Shown here in pieces: positions 8,073 through 18,353 of a stretch of DNA of 36,683 nt (within the stretch, counting starts at the first letter, position 1; each line of letters starts with the position of its first letter). Origin of the DNA: Virgibacillus sp. MSJ-26 (GTDB taxonomy: Bacteria > Bacillota > Bacilli > Bacillales > Amphibacillaceae); the NCBI RefSeq assembly GCF_018918075.1, contig NZ_JAHLPW010000027.1, positions 1 to 36,683 of the forward strand. The letters are read 5' to 3'. Made by a program: the position numbers and the translations under genes. The notes beneath the pieces were generated by a model. That model was not told the origin of the DNA. It saw only the letters and a list, made by a program, of their open reading frames with translations, and searched no databases.

Positions 8073-8181
8073 CCAATCGCCGAAACCGAATTCATTATAG
8101 ATGGCGCCTACAGTAACATCACCCGCCAAAAGACAGATGGAAGACTCTTCATTAATCAAGAATAAAAGATAGATTTAAAGG

Positions 8182-8204
8182 CTCAGATTCTTGGTGGATC
8201 TGAG
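8182..8204 (+). terminator. terminator after the Cys/Tyr-rich gene
   Basis: CTCAGAT and ATCTGAG form a 7-bp stem around a 9-base loop. AAG/CTT pairs extend it after one mismatch, and TATTTAA follows. It lies 17 bases after the downstream TAA at 8165, which suggests that transcripts include the open region past the amber codon. Confidence 0.6.
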
Positions 8205-8480
8205 TCTTATTTAATGGGAACGGAGCTACAAAGTAAGATAAATCGTATTGCAAAATAAATGGTAAAATCGTTAGGGTCGTACCCTAATTCTATTAGCTAA
8301 ACCGGAGTTTGGTAGGTTCCCACTCTTAGTACTGTTACGGCTAAACCCCAAAACTTAAATTGAGCATGTCAATCTACTAAAATTTATATGAATCAAATTT
8401 CCTCGCACCACATCGCCTGTATACCAGTAATGAGAACTGACCCTATATATAGAGCGAGTACCCTGCGCTATCGTTTTCGT
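8205..8480. other. intergenic region before repeat array 3
   Basis: No gene is supported. It contains a 7-bp palindrome TTAGGGT-CGT-ACCCTAA at 8271-8287 and the right arm of the 17-bp inverted repeat at 8334-8350. Confidence 0.5.
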
Positions 8481-8780
8481 TCTATAGCCTTTCATTTCGT
8501 TCTATGCGCCGTCACTCCGCTCTATGTGCCGTCTTTCTGTTCTATGTGCCGTCTTTTCGGTCTATGTGCCGTCTTTCAGGTCTATGTGCCGTCTTTTCGG
8601 TCTATGTGCCGTCTTTTCGGTCTATGTGCCGTCTTTTCGGTCTATGTGCCGTCTTTTCGGTCTATGTGCCGTCTTTTCGATCTATGTGCCGTCTTTCTGT
8701 TCTATGTGCCGTCTTTTCGGTCTATGTGCCGTCTTTCTGTTCTATGTGCCGTCTTTTCGGTCTATGCGCACTCATCTCTT
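8481..8780. repeat. tandem-repeat array 3 (15 x 20 bp, TCTATGTGCC core)
   Basis: Fifteen units of exactly 20 bases have the consensus TCTATGTGCCGTCTTTTCGG. The first unit carries the TCTATAGC variant and the last drifts to TCTATGCGCACTC. Several central units are identical, which points to recent unequal crossover or slippage. It lies downstream of the giant protease gene, past its terminator. The three forward frames are open only because the unit lacks stops. Confidence 0.92.
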
Positions 8781-8895
8781 GCTGCTAGAATATGTGAATA
8801 TAACGAAACCGCTCAGTTCTAAATGATACTTTTGATGCTATATATGATTAGTCATCCGGTTATAAAACGATTTAACCATTCGTGCTGGCAAAAAA

Positions 8896-8944
8896 AGTAC
8901 CTACAGATTAAACGCTCTTTACAAGTGTCCAATCTATAGGTACT
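8896..8944 (-). terminator. rho-independent terminator of the giant protease gene
   Basis: AGTACCTACAGATT (8896-8909) pairs with AATCTATAGGTACT (8931-8944) with one mismatch. On the minus strand the stem is followed by TTTTTT. It lies 26 bases past the stop codon. Confidence 0.85.
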
Positions 8945-8969
8945 AGTTTACTTATATGTCTTCCTTTAT

Positions 8970-11900
8970 TTATTCTACATTGATAAACAGCTTACCATCT
9001 GCTTTCTCGCGGGTGACGTTCCCATATCGATCCTGAACAATCACTTCAATCACTGCACCTTCTGCGATGACATCCGTTGCTGTCCAGTATCCAACATAAT
9101 GTCCATCTGCCATTTCCATCATTGGTAGTTCTGTTACATTTTGTAAACCACCTGTTGAATTGGTTAATGGCATATGGATGACAAAAGTTGCGCGCGCTCC
9201 TTGTTCACTGTCAAGTTCTATTTTCACACCTTCACCTGTATTCACGTATTGGTCTTCGTTTGGTGTGAGTCCTTCAATCTCTGGAGCATGATATTTCACA
9301 TCAATCGTCACACTTTCGGTTGTCGAGTATCCTGTCTGGTCGACTGCAACCACTTCAATCGTATTCTCGCCATTTTCAACCATGATGCGTTTGGAGTATC
9401 TTCCGTCCTCTGTTACATTTGCTTTTTCCCCGTTGACTTCAACGTAATTTAAATTCTCACTTTCTACAATTCCCTCGACGGTGACAACCTCTTTATTTGT
9501 TCGTTCGCCATCTACTGGATTTTCAATCGTTAATTCTGGACCTTCTCCTTCCAAATCGACGTCTTTAGCCCATTCCACAGCTTGAACGAATAATTTCTTT
9601 CCATCGTCCGTCCAGCCACGATCAGGACCTACCATATTATTTACTGCAAAAGAAGATAGGATCAAGTGGACATGTTGATTACTACGTGGCTCAAATCCAA
9701 TTGTTGCACCTTTGTCAGTATCACCGACAGATAACCCACCGAGGACACTTCCTTCATAATCAGCAAAGGTAGCATATGGACTTTTCTCAGTTAAAATATT
9801 GATGTCGTCTGAGTCAAATCCATCGAACATCGGATGGTCACTCTCTTCTGTATAAAGCATAACATCATCTTCGTCATATCCTTGATTGTCGAGAGTTGGA
9901 TATCCAAGTGCTTCCTCTAGCAATTCTAGTGAACCATCCGGCCCCCATGTATCAAGGAAGACAAGACTCGTTTCATGTTCATCACTCATTTCAACAAGTT
10001 CTTCCATTTGTGCTTTCGTACCATCACCTTTATTGACGATAACGACATCATATAAATCAACATGCTCGATAATACTCCAATCGACAGAAACAGCAGCGAG
10101 TTCTTGTTCTTTTAAGAAGCTGCTCAGTTCTTCTTTATAATCACTGAGAACAGCGATATTAAATTCACTCATCACCACTTGTAGCTCCTTATGTTCGCCG
10201 CTTTCTAAATTAACTGTTTCTGTTGCGGAGTTGTATCCCTCTTTTTCAAAGATTACTTCAAATTCCCCAGACATTTGATCTGTGAATTGGTAAGCTCCTG
10301 CTTCATCTGTTTGAGTTGAAAGTTCGAAGTCGCTTTCCATTGAAGTCATTGTCACTGCAACGTCCTCAAGGCCTTCATTTGTTGTTTGGTCTGTAACTTC
10401 ACCATACAAAGATGTTTCTTCCTCGGCTTCTAACGCAAAATTCAGCTCCACCGTATCGCCAACTTCTTCAATAACAACCGTTTCTTCTGCACCTTTATAG
10501 CCCAGCGCCCTTACAGAAACCTCATATTCGCCACTACCAACGCCAAGTGTATAACGACCTTGGTCATTCGTCTGCACCTTTTTATTTTCACTTTCGATAG
10601 ACACCGTCGCATTTTCAATAGGTCTGCCATCGTCCGTTTCAACTACACCTTTTATTTCACCAAGCGAAGCACTCAGTGCCCAGTCAATCGCATTAACATA
10701 AATTGTTTTTGCATCATCTGTCCATTGATCTTCTGGATGACCATAAGTGCTTGCTCCTAAACTGCCGAGCAATAAGTGAACATGATCGCTTGAACGAAAA
10801 TCATATGCTAGTCCATTTCCTATCTGTCCTTCATCTTCATGAACGACATCTGCAATAGTTGTTCCACTATAATTTTCAAAAACATGATATTGTTGATTTC
10901 CACCTTCATTATCTAATATGGAAATAACGTCACCGACTTCATATCCTTTAAAAATCGGGTGTTCTTCTACCACTTCGTAGGAAATATGATCGGCTGCAAA
11001 ACCTTGGCTAGTCGATGCCGGATCTTTTAAATAATCTCTTAAATCCTTCAGCGCTCCACCACCAAATTGACTTCCAAACAACATACTGACACGTGCCTCA
11101 TCTGCTGCTTCAATAAATTCCACGTATTCATCCTGATTAATCCCTTGAGCAGAATCATTCATCAAAATCAACGCAAAATCTTCTATATTTTCTTGGACCA
11201 CGCCCAGTTCATCTTGTTTAAACGATGTGATGCTATAGCCTTGTTCCTCTAAAAATCCAGTTAACCGATCTTGATTCGCACCTGAAGCAACTAAAGCAAT
11301 GTCTTCTGAATTAGCTAATGTTACGTCTAAGTTTGTTGTCTCGCCTTGGGTAATATCAACTTGATGCACTTCCGGTTGAAAGCCAGATGCAATCACGCGG
11401 ATATCATAGTTTCCTTCAGGAACAGTGAGCGAGTAATTTCCAGACTCATCTGATTCAGCCGATAGTTCTGTATTGATAATCTCAATCTTTGCCCCTTCAA
11501 TCAGATCCCCGGTGGCTCGTGAACGAATTTCACCACTTAGTTGTCCCACGGATTCGGAGGCTAAAACAAATGTCTCTTCAAGTATCTCGCCATTTTGAAC
11601 TTCAACTGTGAATGAATCCGATTGATGTCCAAAAGCTTCAATGTCTAACGTGTATGTTCCAGCTGGAAGCCCAAGGAAAAATTCACCTTTATCGTCTGTC
11701 GTCACTTGTTTACCAGTTTCCTCAACCGTCACAGTTGCTTGCACTGTGTCATCTAAATCATTTTTAACGATACCATGAAGTTCTCCCGCATAGCTTGAGG
11801 TATGATCAATTGCCCAGAGTATCGAATTATTGATGATCTTCTCGCGATTTTCATCAAAATTATTATCTCCTGGGTGGAAGCCATGTCCTATCGTCATACC

Positions 11901-14900
11901 ACTGAGCAATATTTCCACGCTGTTTGCGGTTCGACCTTTTAGTCCAATTAATTGACCAGTGTCGTCAACACCTTCTTTTTCATAATCCGCTAAAATGTCT
12001 CCTGTATAGTCATCAAATCCATAATAGTAACCGCTTTGTGTTGTGTATTCAAATGCTTCGTTGACACCTTCAAATATTGGATGGTCCTCTACAATCGTCG
12101 CTGTCATATCGCCTGAACCACTGCCACGGTATTCTGTACTAGGGTCACCCTTATAATCGACTAAATAACGAATACTTCCTTTTCCACCGTGTTGACCTGT
12201 CCAAATAACAGATGTTTCCGTTTCATCCAACGCTGTTAGAAATTCTTTGAACATTTTTTCATCTGGAATAAGATCATTATTATAATCGGAGTTCGCAAAC
12301 ACAAGATCAACATCATCCAACATATCGACATCATCATAGAACATCGACACTGTTTCATAGCCACGCTCTTCTAAATAATCCGCCAACGTAACTGCACTAG
12401 AGCTTTGTGCATCCACTATGATTCCAACGGTTGGTGACGGTCTTAAATCAACGTCCAGCGTTTTTGTCTCACCTTCTGCAATTTCTACCGTCACATGTTC
12501 TTGTAAAAAACCATCCTTTGTTAACTCAATCTCATACGTTCCCGGTTCAAGCACTCCAATATGGTAATAGCCATTCCCGTCCGTCGTCGTTTCCCTTGGA
12601 TAATCAACCACATTAATATGCACGTCTTCTACACCATCAAGTAAGAGACGATTCGATACATAACCTTCAAGCGAGCCAACCGTTTCTTTTTCCGCTAATT
12701 CAATGGAAAATGGTTCTAATCTACCATCAATACCTACAGTAAAAGACTGGGTCTGATACCCATAGGAAGAAACCGTTACTAGAGCTGTGCCATCTGGAGC
12801 AGCAATACTGAATGATGCATCATCTTCTGTTGTGGAGTCGCTTAATATTGTCTCTTCATACTCAACCGTGATGTCAGCTTGAATGGCATCTCCATTCTTA
12901 TCTTTCACCGTTCCTTCAACAGAATGAAATCGTTCATTAGCTGCCCAAAGAATAGCGTCGGTAAACAGGTCTACTCCCTCATCTGTATAATCGTCCCCAG
13001 AATGACCGATATCAATGGCGTGCCCACTCATCAACAGTTCTAAACTATTGCTTGTTCTCGGTTTATAACCAATGCCGTCCCCATGTGGATCGCCATCATC
13101 ATGAGTAATTTCAGCTAGCGTGAAACCTGAATACTCATCAAACATGCCGACACGACTAGCATCTGGTTTTAGAATTTCTATTTTTTCTCCAGCTTCTCTA
13201 TCGCCAAATAAAGGATGTTCTTCAGTCACCACATACTGGGCAGCACGATCCCGAATATTAATGGTATCCCTCACAGCAGGGTCATCATTAAGTTGATGAA
13301 GTGTGTATATACCTCCACCACTAAAATATTGATCTCCATAAATAACACTGACATGATGGACATCAAGTGCTTCTTCAAATTTTTGAAACTCTGCTTCTTT
13401 TAATAAGCTAGCTTCGTTGAAAAAGACCACATCATACGCTTTTAGTTCATCTGTTAATGTTTCAATCGAACTATAATTTGTTGCATCGATATTTACGTCA
13501 GCTAAAAGCGCCTCAAGCGTGTCGTCTCCAATCGTTCTATCCCCAAGTATCGCGACCTCTGGTACAGGGTCAAGCTTTTGATCGTGTTCAACGCCTCCTT
13601 CAGATACAGTTAATTTATCTTCAGATAGGACGTAATCCTCATGCTTGAATTTTATTTGATATTTTCCTGAGTCAATTCCTGTAAACTCATAATATCCATT
13701 GCTCGCCGTGACCGTTTCATCGACAACATCTTTATCTGAATCATATAAAGTCACATAAACTTGTTCAATTGGTGAAGATGTCATTGCATCTGTTACAATT
13801 CCTGATACTTGGCCACCTTCTGTACTCTTTAACACAATTGTTTCTTTTAGAGGTTGCTCATGTGAAAAATCAACTTCCATTACTTCTGTTTTATAACCAG
13901 CTAAACGGACTTCCAGTTCAACAAGCCCTTCATCATGATGCATCGTAAATTTTCCATTTTCATTTGCTTCAACTGAAACACCTGTATCACGTACTTCTAC
14001 TTTCGCTTCGAGAGGATCTCCATTCTCATTTTCTATCTTTCCTTTTAACTGACCATACACTGCATCATCTATTAGGTAGTTCACACTATTAACCAACAAA
14101 TCGTGTTGGTCTTTTAACCAATGTGTATCAGGTAAGTTCCATGACGCTGTTCCATGTGATGAAAGTAATAGATGGGCACTATTTTCAGATACAGGCTTAT
14201 AGGCAATGCCTGTTCCAACATCACCTAAGCGATGGGAACCAAGTGTCGCCAAATTGCGGCCTGAATATCCACTAAACCAGCTAGGCATACCGTCTTTCAC
14301 AATATTAATCTTATCCCCAACTTTTTTATCTCCGAAAATAGGATGTTCCTCTTCAATTTTTAACGAAATCGTCGAATTACCGGAATCATGTTGAACAGTT
14401 CGTGGGTCATTATAAAACTCTTGTAAATGTTGGATGGAGCCATAGTTTATTCCCCAAGCATCTGTAAACACCACACTGACGTCTTCTGTCTCAGCAGTTT
14501 CTAATAAAGCATCAACATCTTCTTGGTCAGGCTGCCATCCACCTGATTTATAAGCTCCATTCAAATAGACAACTTGATATTTATCCATATCAGGTAAAAT
14601 ATCATCCCACTCACGCTCTTCAGCAGGAATATTGTTTCGATCAAGGAGTGTCGTAACGGTTTCCTCATAATCATTCAGCACAGCCACATCAATCGGATCC
14701 ATTTCTATAGCTATTTCAGCTGTATCATCCGCTGACACCGTAGCTGTTACTGTTTCTGTGACATATCCACCTATTTCTAAAACAAGTTCATAATTTCCTT
14801 CATAAATGGAATCAAACGAAAACGCACCATCACTGTTTGTCGTTGTTTCAAGTGGTGAATCTAGTACGTTGACCTTAACGTCTTCAATCACTTCACTACT

Positions 14901-17900
14901 TCTAGCATCAACCACTTCACCAACTAACTTACCTTCTTCTACAGCATCAAGGTTGTATTCTTTTTCCATGACATACCCTGACTGAAAGGTGAGCGTTTCT
15001 TCCACTTGTTCATAGCCATACATGCCAACTCTAACATCATATTCTCCAGGCATAACTGAAAGATTAAAGTGTCCATCCTCATCTGCTGTCACAACTCCAT
15101 CTGTACCAATCAGCCGAGCAAAGCCTTCTAAAGGTGCACCGTCCGCATCATTTATTTCCCCGGAAAGAATTCCAGGTGAAGAGAAGACATTTAAACTACG
15201 CTCGGCTCCTACAACGACCTGTCCTGAAACGATAGCTGGCGTCGCTGTACTTGAGGAGTCAAGCCCTCTTTGTTCAAGCATATCCCCACTCATCACGTCA
15301 ATCACTTTTAACATGCTTGTCTGATCGGCGATGAAAAACAATCCGTTACTCGTTACCGCCCCATTATTAACGGTGGTATTCACTTGGTTATTTTCCCATA
15401 ATAATTCACCTGAGTGACGGTCAAATCCTTTTAAAACGGGAATGGATGCTGAACTGACCACCACAACATCATCATAAACAACAGGTGAGGCTGCTTGTGT
15501 ATCACCTATACCATCGACCTTCCATAATTCTTCACCACTCGTTACGTCAAGCGCCCATAATGTACCTTTGTCATTAAAATCAGTACTAAATGCATAGACA
15601 ACATCATCTACCACCGATGGTAGTGAGGCAAATCCCTCACCAGATGCCTTAAAATGCCATAACTCTTCCCCATCTTCTACGGATAATGCATGTAATGTTT
15701 GTCCATCTTGACTACCTATAATCAGCCGATCATCAGCCAAAGCAGCTCCGAAATAACTGCTTCCGGCAACCGTTGTAGTCCATTTTGTTTTACCGTCATT
15801 GATATCAAGCGCAGCAACTTCTGTATCTCCTTCAATCGTTGAAGAGATATAAATCGTTCCATCATCATAGATAGGTGTTTCATAGACTGGTATATTATCC
15901 GTCGCAGTCTCCCATTCTAATGCACCGCTTTCTAAATCAAGCGCATAAATTTTCCCTTCTTGCCCACCTGGAACAATAACCTTATCTTCGGCAATCGTTG
16001 GTGTCCCTCGATTTGGACCTTGCGAACGGAACATCCATTTCGCTTCTCCAGTGTCTAAATCATATGCTTCAACATAACCCTGGTCACTCGTAACAATAAT
16101 AGTATCCTTATTCACAACTGGAGAGGAAAAAATCGAATGACCACGCACAGCCTCTGTCCAGTTTTGTTCAAATTGCGCCAGTGAGATGTCTTCACCCGAC
16201 AATGCATTTCGCGACACATGACTATTAGCAGTTTGCCAGTAACTATCCGCAACACGTGAACTTTCTCCCATCGATATATTCAGTTCTAAATCCTGATCAA
16301 CTTTCACTTCCTCACGTTTAGCCGCGAACTCTTTCCCTGATAAAATAATCTCATACGTTCCTGTTGGGACTTTTGAAAAAGTAAAATTTCCATCCATATC
16401 CGTTCGCATCGTATCTAGTGGTGTACCTAATAATCGAACATATGCAAATGGAACCGGATCACCATTACTATCCCTCACTTTACCACTAATAGTGTATTGT
16501 TCTGATTTTCCTAATTCCCATGTCACTTCCGTTACTTCATCTTTAGTGACAGTAATATCTGTCGTTTTCGTCTCGTAACCGAAAGATTCTATAGTCACCT
16601 CGTGTGTCCCTTCGCGCAGTTTGAAAGAGAATGCACCATCTTTATCAACAGATAAATCAATATTTTCCTTTTCAATCTGAATTTGAGCAGGGATTGGTTC
16701 TCCTTCATCATCTGTTACTTTACCATTGACTTCTCCCGCAAAAGCTATCTCTGTGACGGATTGATAGGCATCGATTATGCCCGCCCCATAATTCATATTC
16801 GGCAACTCACCCATATGCATCTCACTGCGGGCAGTCCGGGTTAATACTTGTTTAATATCATCAATCGACAAATTAGGATCAGACTCCAACAATAAAGCAA
16901 TGACGCCTGTTGCATGTGGTGACGCCATTGACGTTCCACTAATCGTGTTATATTTATTCCCAGGCCAAGCCGAATAGATTTCAGCACCTGGCGCAGAAAT
17001 GTTCGGTTTGACATAACTCTCCCCGTCCCAAGTCACCGGGCCACGACTTGAAAAGGATGCGATTTGGTCATTCACATCGGTTGCACCAATCGTAAACGAT
17101 TTAGGAAAACTTCCTGGTGCACCAATCGTTTCTGAACCAGGTCCATCATTTCCAGCCGCAAATAAAGGAAATATCCCTGCTGCAACCCAAGCATCCACAT
17201 CCTCTACAAAATCTGTATTATATGTGTTTGAATTTCCCCATGAATTGTTAACGATATGGGGTGCTTTCTCTGGATCACCACCAGGTGCCATAAACCACTC
17301 AAACGCTTGGTGAATACCTGAAGTGGTCGCACTTCCTCCGTCATTAAAAATTTTAGCCGCAATCCACTCGGCTCCGGGAGCAACACCTATTGGCTCCCCT
17401 TCACCACCACCAACAGCACTTCCTGCCACATGTGTCCCATGTCCATTACCGTCACTAGGCTCATCATAACCATCACCTGAAAAGTCAGCCCAAGAATATT
17501 CATGGTTTCCGTCTTTTCCACGGTAGTTATCGGCAAGTGCTTCATGCGTTCCTTCAACACCCGTATCCATAATACCTACGACAACCCCGTCACCATTGAC
17601 ACCATACTGTCCCCACACTTTCGGAGCATTGACTTTCTCAAGTGCCCATTCTGGTAAACGTGGTTTTGTCTCACTTTTTTGTGGTTCAGGAACTTCATAT
17701 GTTTCATCTTGTAAAATCTCTTCAACATCATCTCGTTTTAATAATTTTTCATAGGCATCTTTTGTTACAGTAGCTGCAATCCCATTCACAATCCATAGTG
17801 GTTGTACGTTAGAAACAGCGTCTTGTTTGCTTAACTTGTCCAACTCTTTTAAAATTTTAACTTGAGACTTATCTGCTACATTTTGTAAATGCTCTTGCAC

Positions 17901-18353
17901 CTTTGTAATTCGTTCGGTTCGATTTAAGGATTCAGTATCAAGCTCATTTAAACTTGTTGAACCTGAATCTTTCATATGAATAATGACATCCAGTTCATCC
18001 GCTTCATCAAATAAATCAATAAGATCATTGTCAGCAGCTTCACTCGTTTCTTCTAGATGAGCATCATCTTTTTCAGACTCACCATATACATCATCAAGTC
18101 TTGGTGATAGACCCCCTTCTGCCTCGGAAAACTCTTTGGTGTTCTTTGCACCGTCATTTTCATTTTTTTTCTTTTGTTCCTCCGCTTTTTCTTCTAATTC
18201 CTTTTCTAATTCTAGATCTTCTTCAATTGTGTTTAAGTCTATATCTGGATTTGTTTCTGCGTAAGATGTTTGAGGTATAAGTAATGAGAAGATAAGTAAA
18301 AAATTGAGTAAAATAGCTGTTAACTTTCTTTGCGTACGCCTCTTTAACTTCAT
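8970..18353 (-). CDS. giant secreted S8 protease (bacillopeptidase F-like) with beta-propeller and five repeated modules
   Basis: This is a 3127-aa exported protein. A signal peptide (about 1-32, ending TSYA) is followed by a charged linker and an I9-type propeptide (about 120-220). The subtilisin domain spans about 235-535, with Asp263 in MDTGVEGTH, His305 in NGHGTHVAGS, Asn402 in AAGNDG and Ser475 in GTSMASPHATG. It is closest in style to B. subtilis Bpr. Then come CarboxypepD_reg-like beta-sandwiches (about 540-695), a PQQ/BamB-like beta-propeller (about 735-1060), and two more sandwiches. Five modules resembling a ThuA/class I amidotransferase fold start near 1222, 1598, 1974, 2350 and 2730, about 376 aa apart, each separated by two sandwiches. 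A C-terminal Big-like domain ends it. There is no LPXTG or SLH motif. The ribosome binding site is AGGAGG seven bases before the ATG. The sequence is very acidic, suggesting a salty habitat. The catalytic triad is complete, so active protease is likely; the role of the modules is unknown. Confidence 0.93.
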   Translation of the reverse strand: MKLKRRTQRKLTAILLNFLLIFSLLIPQTSYAETNPDIDLNTIEEDLELEKELEEKAEEQKKKNENDGAKNTKEFSEAEGGLSPRLDDVYGESEKDDAHLEETSEAADNDLIDLFDEADELDVIIHMKDSGSTSLNELDTESLNRTERITKVQEHLQNVADKSQVKILKELDKLSKQDAVSNVQPLWIVNGIAATVTKDAYEKLLKRDDVEEILQDETYEVPEPQKSETKPRLPEWALEKVNAPKVWGQYGVNGDGVVVGIMDTGVEGTHEALADNYRGKDGNHEYSWADFSGDGYDEPSDGNGHGTHVAGSAVGGGEGEPIGVAPGAEWIAAKIFNDGGSATTSGIHQAFEWFMAPGGDPEKAPHIVNNSWGNSNTYNTDFVEDVDAWVAAGIFPLFAAGNDGPGSETIGAPGSFPKSFTIGATDVNDQIASFSSRGPVTWDGESYVKPNISAPGAEIYSAWPGNKYNTISGTSMASPHATGVIALLLESDPNLSIDDIKQVLTRTARSEMHMGELPNMNYGAGIIDAYQSVTEIAFAGEVNGKVTDDEGEPIPAQIQIEKENIDLSVDKDGAFSFKLREGTHEVTIESFGYETKTTDITVTKDEVTEVTWELGKSEQYTISGKVRDSNGDPVPFAYVRLLGTPLDTMRTDMDGNFTFSKVPTGTYEIILSGKEFAAKREEVKVDQDLELNISMGESSRVADSYWQTANSHVSRNALSGEDISLAQFEQNWTEAVRGHSIFSSPVVNKDTIIVTSDQGYVEAYDLDTGEAKWMFRSQGPNRGTPTIAEDKVIVPGGQEGKIYALDLESGALEWETATDNIPVYETPIYDDGTIYISSTIEGDTEVAALDINDGKTKWTTTVAGSSYFGAALADDRLIIGSQDGQTLHALSVEDGEELWHFKASGEGFASLPSVVDDVVYAFSTDFNDKGTLWALDVTSGEELWKVDGIGDTQAASPVVYDDVVVVSSASIPVLKGFDRHSGELLWENNQVNTTVNNGAVTSNGLFFIADQTSMLKVIDVMSGDMLEQRGLDSSSTATPAIVSGQVVVGAERSLNVFSSPGILSGEINDADGAPLEGFARLIGTDGVVTADEDGHFNLSVMPGEYDVRVGMYGYEQVEETLTFQSGYVMEKEYNLDAVEEGKLVGEVVDARSSEVIEDVKVNVLDSPLETTTNSDGAFSFDSIYEGNYELVLEIGGYVTETVTATVSADDTAEIAIEMDPIDVAVLNDYEETVTTLLDRNNIPAEEREWDDILPDMDKYQVVYLNGAYKSGGWQPDQEDVDALLETAETEDVSVVFTDAWGINYGSIQHLQEFYNDPRTVQHDSGNSTISLKIEEEHPIFGDKKVGDKINIVKDGMPSWFSGYSGRNLATLGSHRLGDVGTGIAYKPVSENSAHLLLSSHGTASWNLPDTHWLKDQHDLLVNSVNYLIDDAVYGQLKGKIENENGDPLEAKVEVRDTGVSVEANENGKFTMHHDEGLVELEVRLAGYKTEVMEVDFSHEQPLKETIVLKSTEGGQVSGIVTDAMTSSPIEQVYVTLYDSDKDVVDETVTASNGYYEFTGIDSGKYQIKFKHEDYVLSEDKLTVSEGGVEHDQKLDPVPEVAILGDRTIGDDTLEALLADVNIDATNYSSIETLTDELKAYDVVFFNEASLLKEAEFQKFEEALDVHHVSVIYGDQYFSGGGIYTLHQLNDDPAVRDTINIRDRAAQYVVTEEHPLFGDREAGEKIEILKPDASRVGMFDEYSGFTLAEITHDDGDPHGDGIGYKPRTSNSLELLMSGHAIDIGHSGDDYTDEGVDLFTDAILWAANERFHSVEGTVKDKNGDAIQADITVEYEETILSDSTTEDDASFSIAAPDGTALVTVSSYGYQTQSFTVGIDGRLEPFSIELAEKETVGSLEGYVSNRLLLDGVEDVHINVVDYPRETTTDGNGYYHIGVLEPGTYEIELTKDGFLQEHVTVEIAEGETKTLDVDLRPSPTVGIIVDAQSSSAVTLADYLEERGYETVSMFYDDVDMLDDVDLVFANSDYNNDLIPDEKMFKEFLTALDETETSVIWTGQHGGKGSIRYLVDYKGDPSTEYRGSGSGDMTATIVEDHPIFEGVNEAFEYTTQSGYYYGFDDYTGDILADYEKEGVDDTGQLIGLKGRTANSVEILLSGMTIGHGFHPGDNNFDENREKIINNSILWAIDHTSSYAGELHGIVKNDLDDTVQATVTVEETGKQVTTDDKGEFFLGLPAGTYTLDIEAFGHQSDSFTVEVQNGEILEETFVLASESVGQLSGEIRSRATGDLIEGAKIEIINTELSAESDESGNYSLTVPEGNYDIRVIASGFQPEVHQVDITQGETTNLDVTLANSEDIALVASGANQDRLTGFLEEQGYSITSFKQDELGVVQENIEDFALILMNDSAQGINQDEYVEFIEAADEARVSMLFGSQFGGGALKDLRDYLKDPASTSQGFAADHISYEVVEEHPIFKGYEVGDVISILDNEGGNQQYHVFENYSGTTIADVVHEDEGQIGNGLAYDFRSSDHVHLLLGSLGASTYGHPEDQWTDDAKTIYVNAIDWALSASLGEIKGVVETDDGRPIENATVSIESENKKVQTNDQGRYTLGVGSGEYEVSVRALGYKGAEETVVIEEVGDTVELNFALEAEEETSLYGEVTDQTTNEGLEDVAVTMTSMESDFELSTQTDEAGAYQFTDQMSGEFEVIFEKEGYNSATETVNLESGEHKELQVVMSEFNIAVLSDYKEELSSFLKEQELAAVSVDWSIIEHVDLYDVVIVNKGDGTKAQMEELVEMSDEHETSLVFLDTWGPDGSLELLEEALGYPTLDNQGYDEDDVMLYTEESDHPMFDGFDSDDINILTEKSPYATFADYEGSVLGGLSVGDTDKGATIGFEPRSNQHVHLILSSFAVNNMVGPDRGWTDDGKKLFVQAVEWAKDVDLEGEGPELTIENPVDGERTNKEVVTVEGIVESENLNYVEVNGEKANVTEDGRYSKRIMVENGENTIEVVAVDQTGYSTTESVTIDVKYHAPEIEGLTPNEDQYVNTGEGVKIELDSEQGARATFVIHMPLTNSTGGLQNVTELPMMEMADGHYVGYWTATDVIAEGAVIEVIVQDRYGNVTREKADGKLFINVE

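Larger units (their letters stand above)
7612..8350. repeat. 739-bp segment bounded by a perfect 17-bp inverted repeat
   Basis: TGGGGTTTAGCCGTAAC (7612-7628) is the exact reverse complement of GTTACGGCTAAACCCCA (8334-8350). Similarity continues outward for about eight more bases if two one-base gaps are allowed. A diverged third copy, GTGACGGCTAACCCCCACA, lies at 21551-21569. The segment carries the Cys/Tyr-rich gene and has no transposase. It may be a non-autonomous element, or two copies of a dispersed repeat that happen to flank a gene. Confidence 0.6.

Noticed and set aside
7869..8159. Minus-strand ORFs over the Cys/Tyr-rich gene
   Set aside because: They are reverse-frame shadows of a biased (Tyr/Cys-rich) coding sequence and have no ribosome binding site.
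8388..8826. ORFs over array 3
   Set aside because: Same reason; the ORF starts differ by frame and none has a conserved ribosome binding site.
9174..15324. Plus-strand ORFs inside the giant protease gene
   Set aside because: Shadows of the long minus-strand frame; no family match and no ribosome binding sites.
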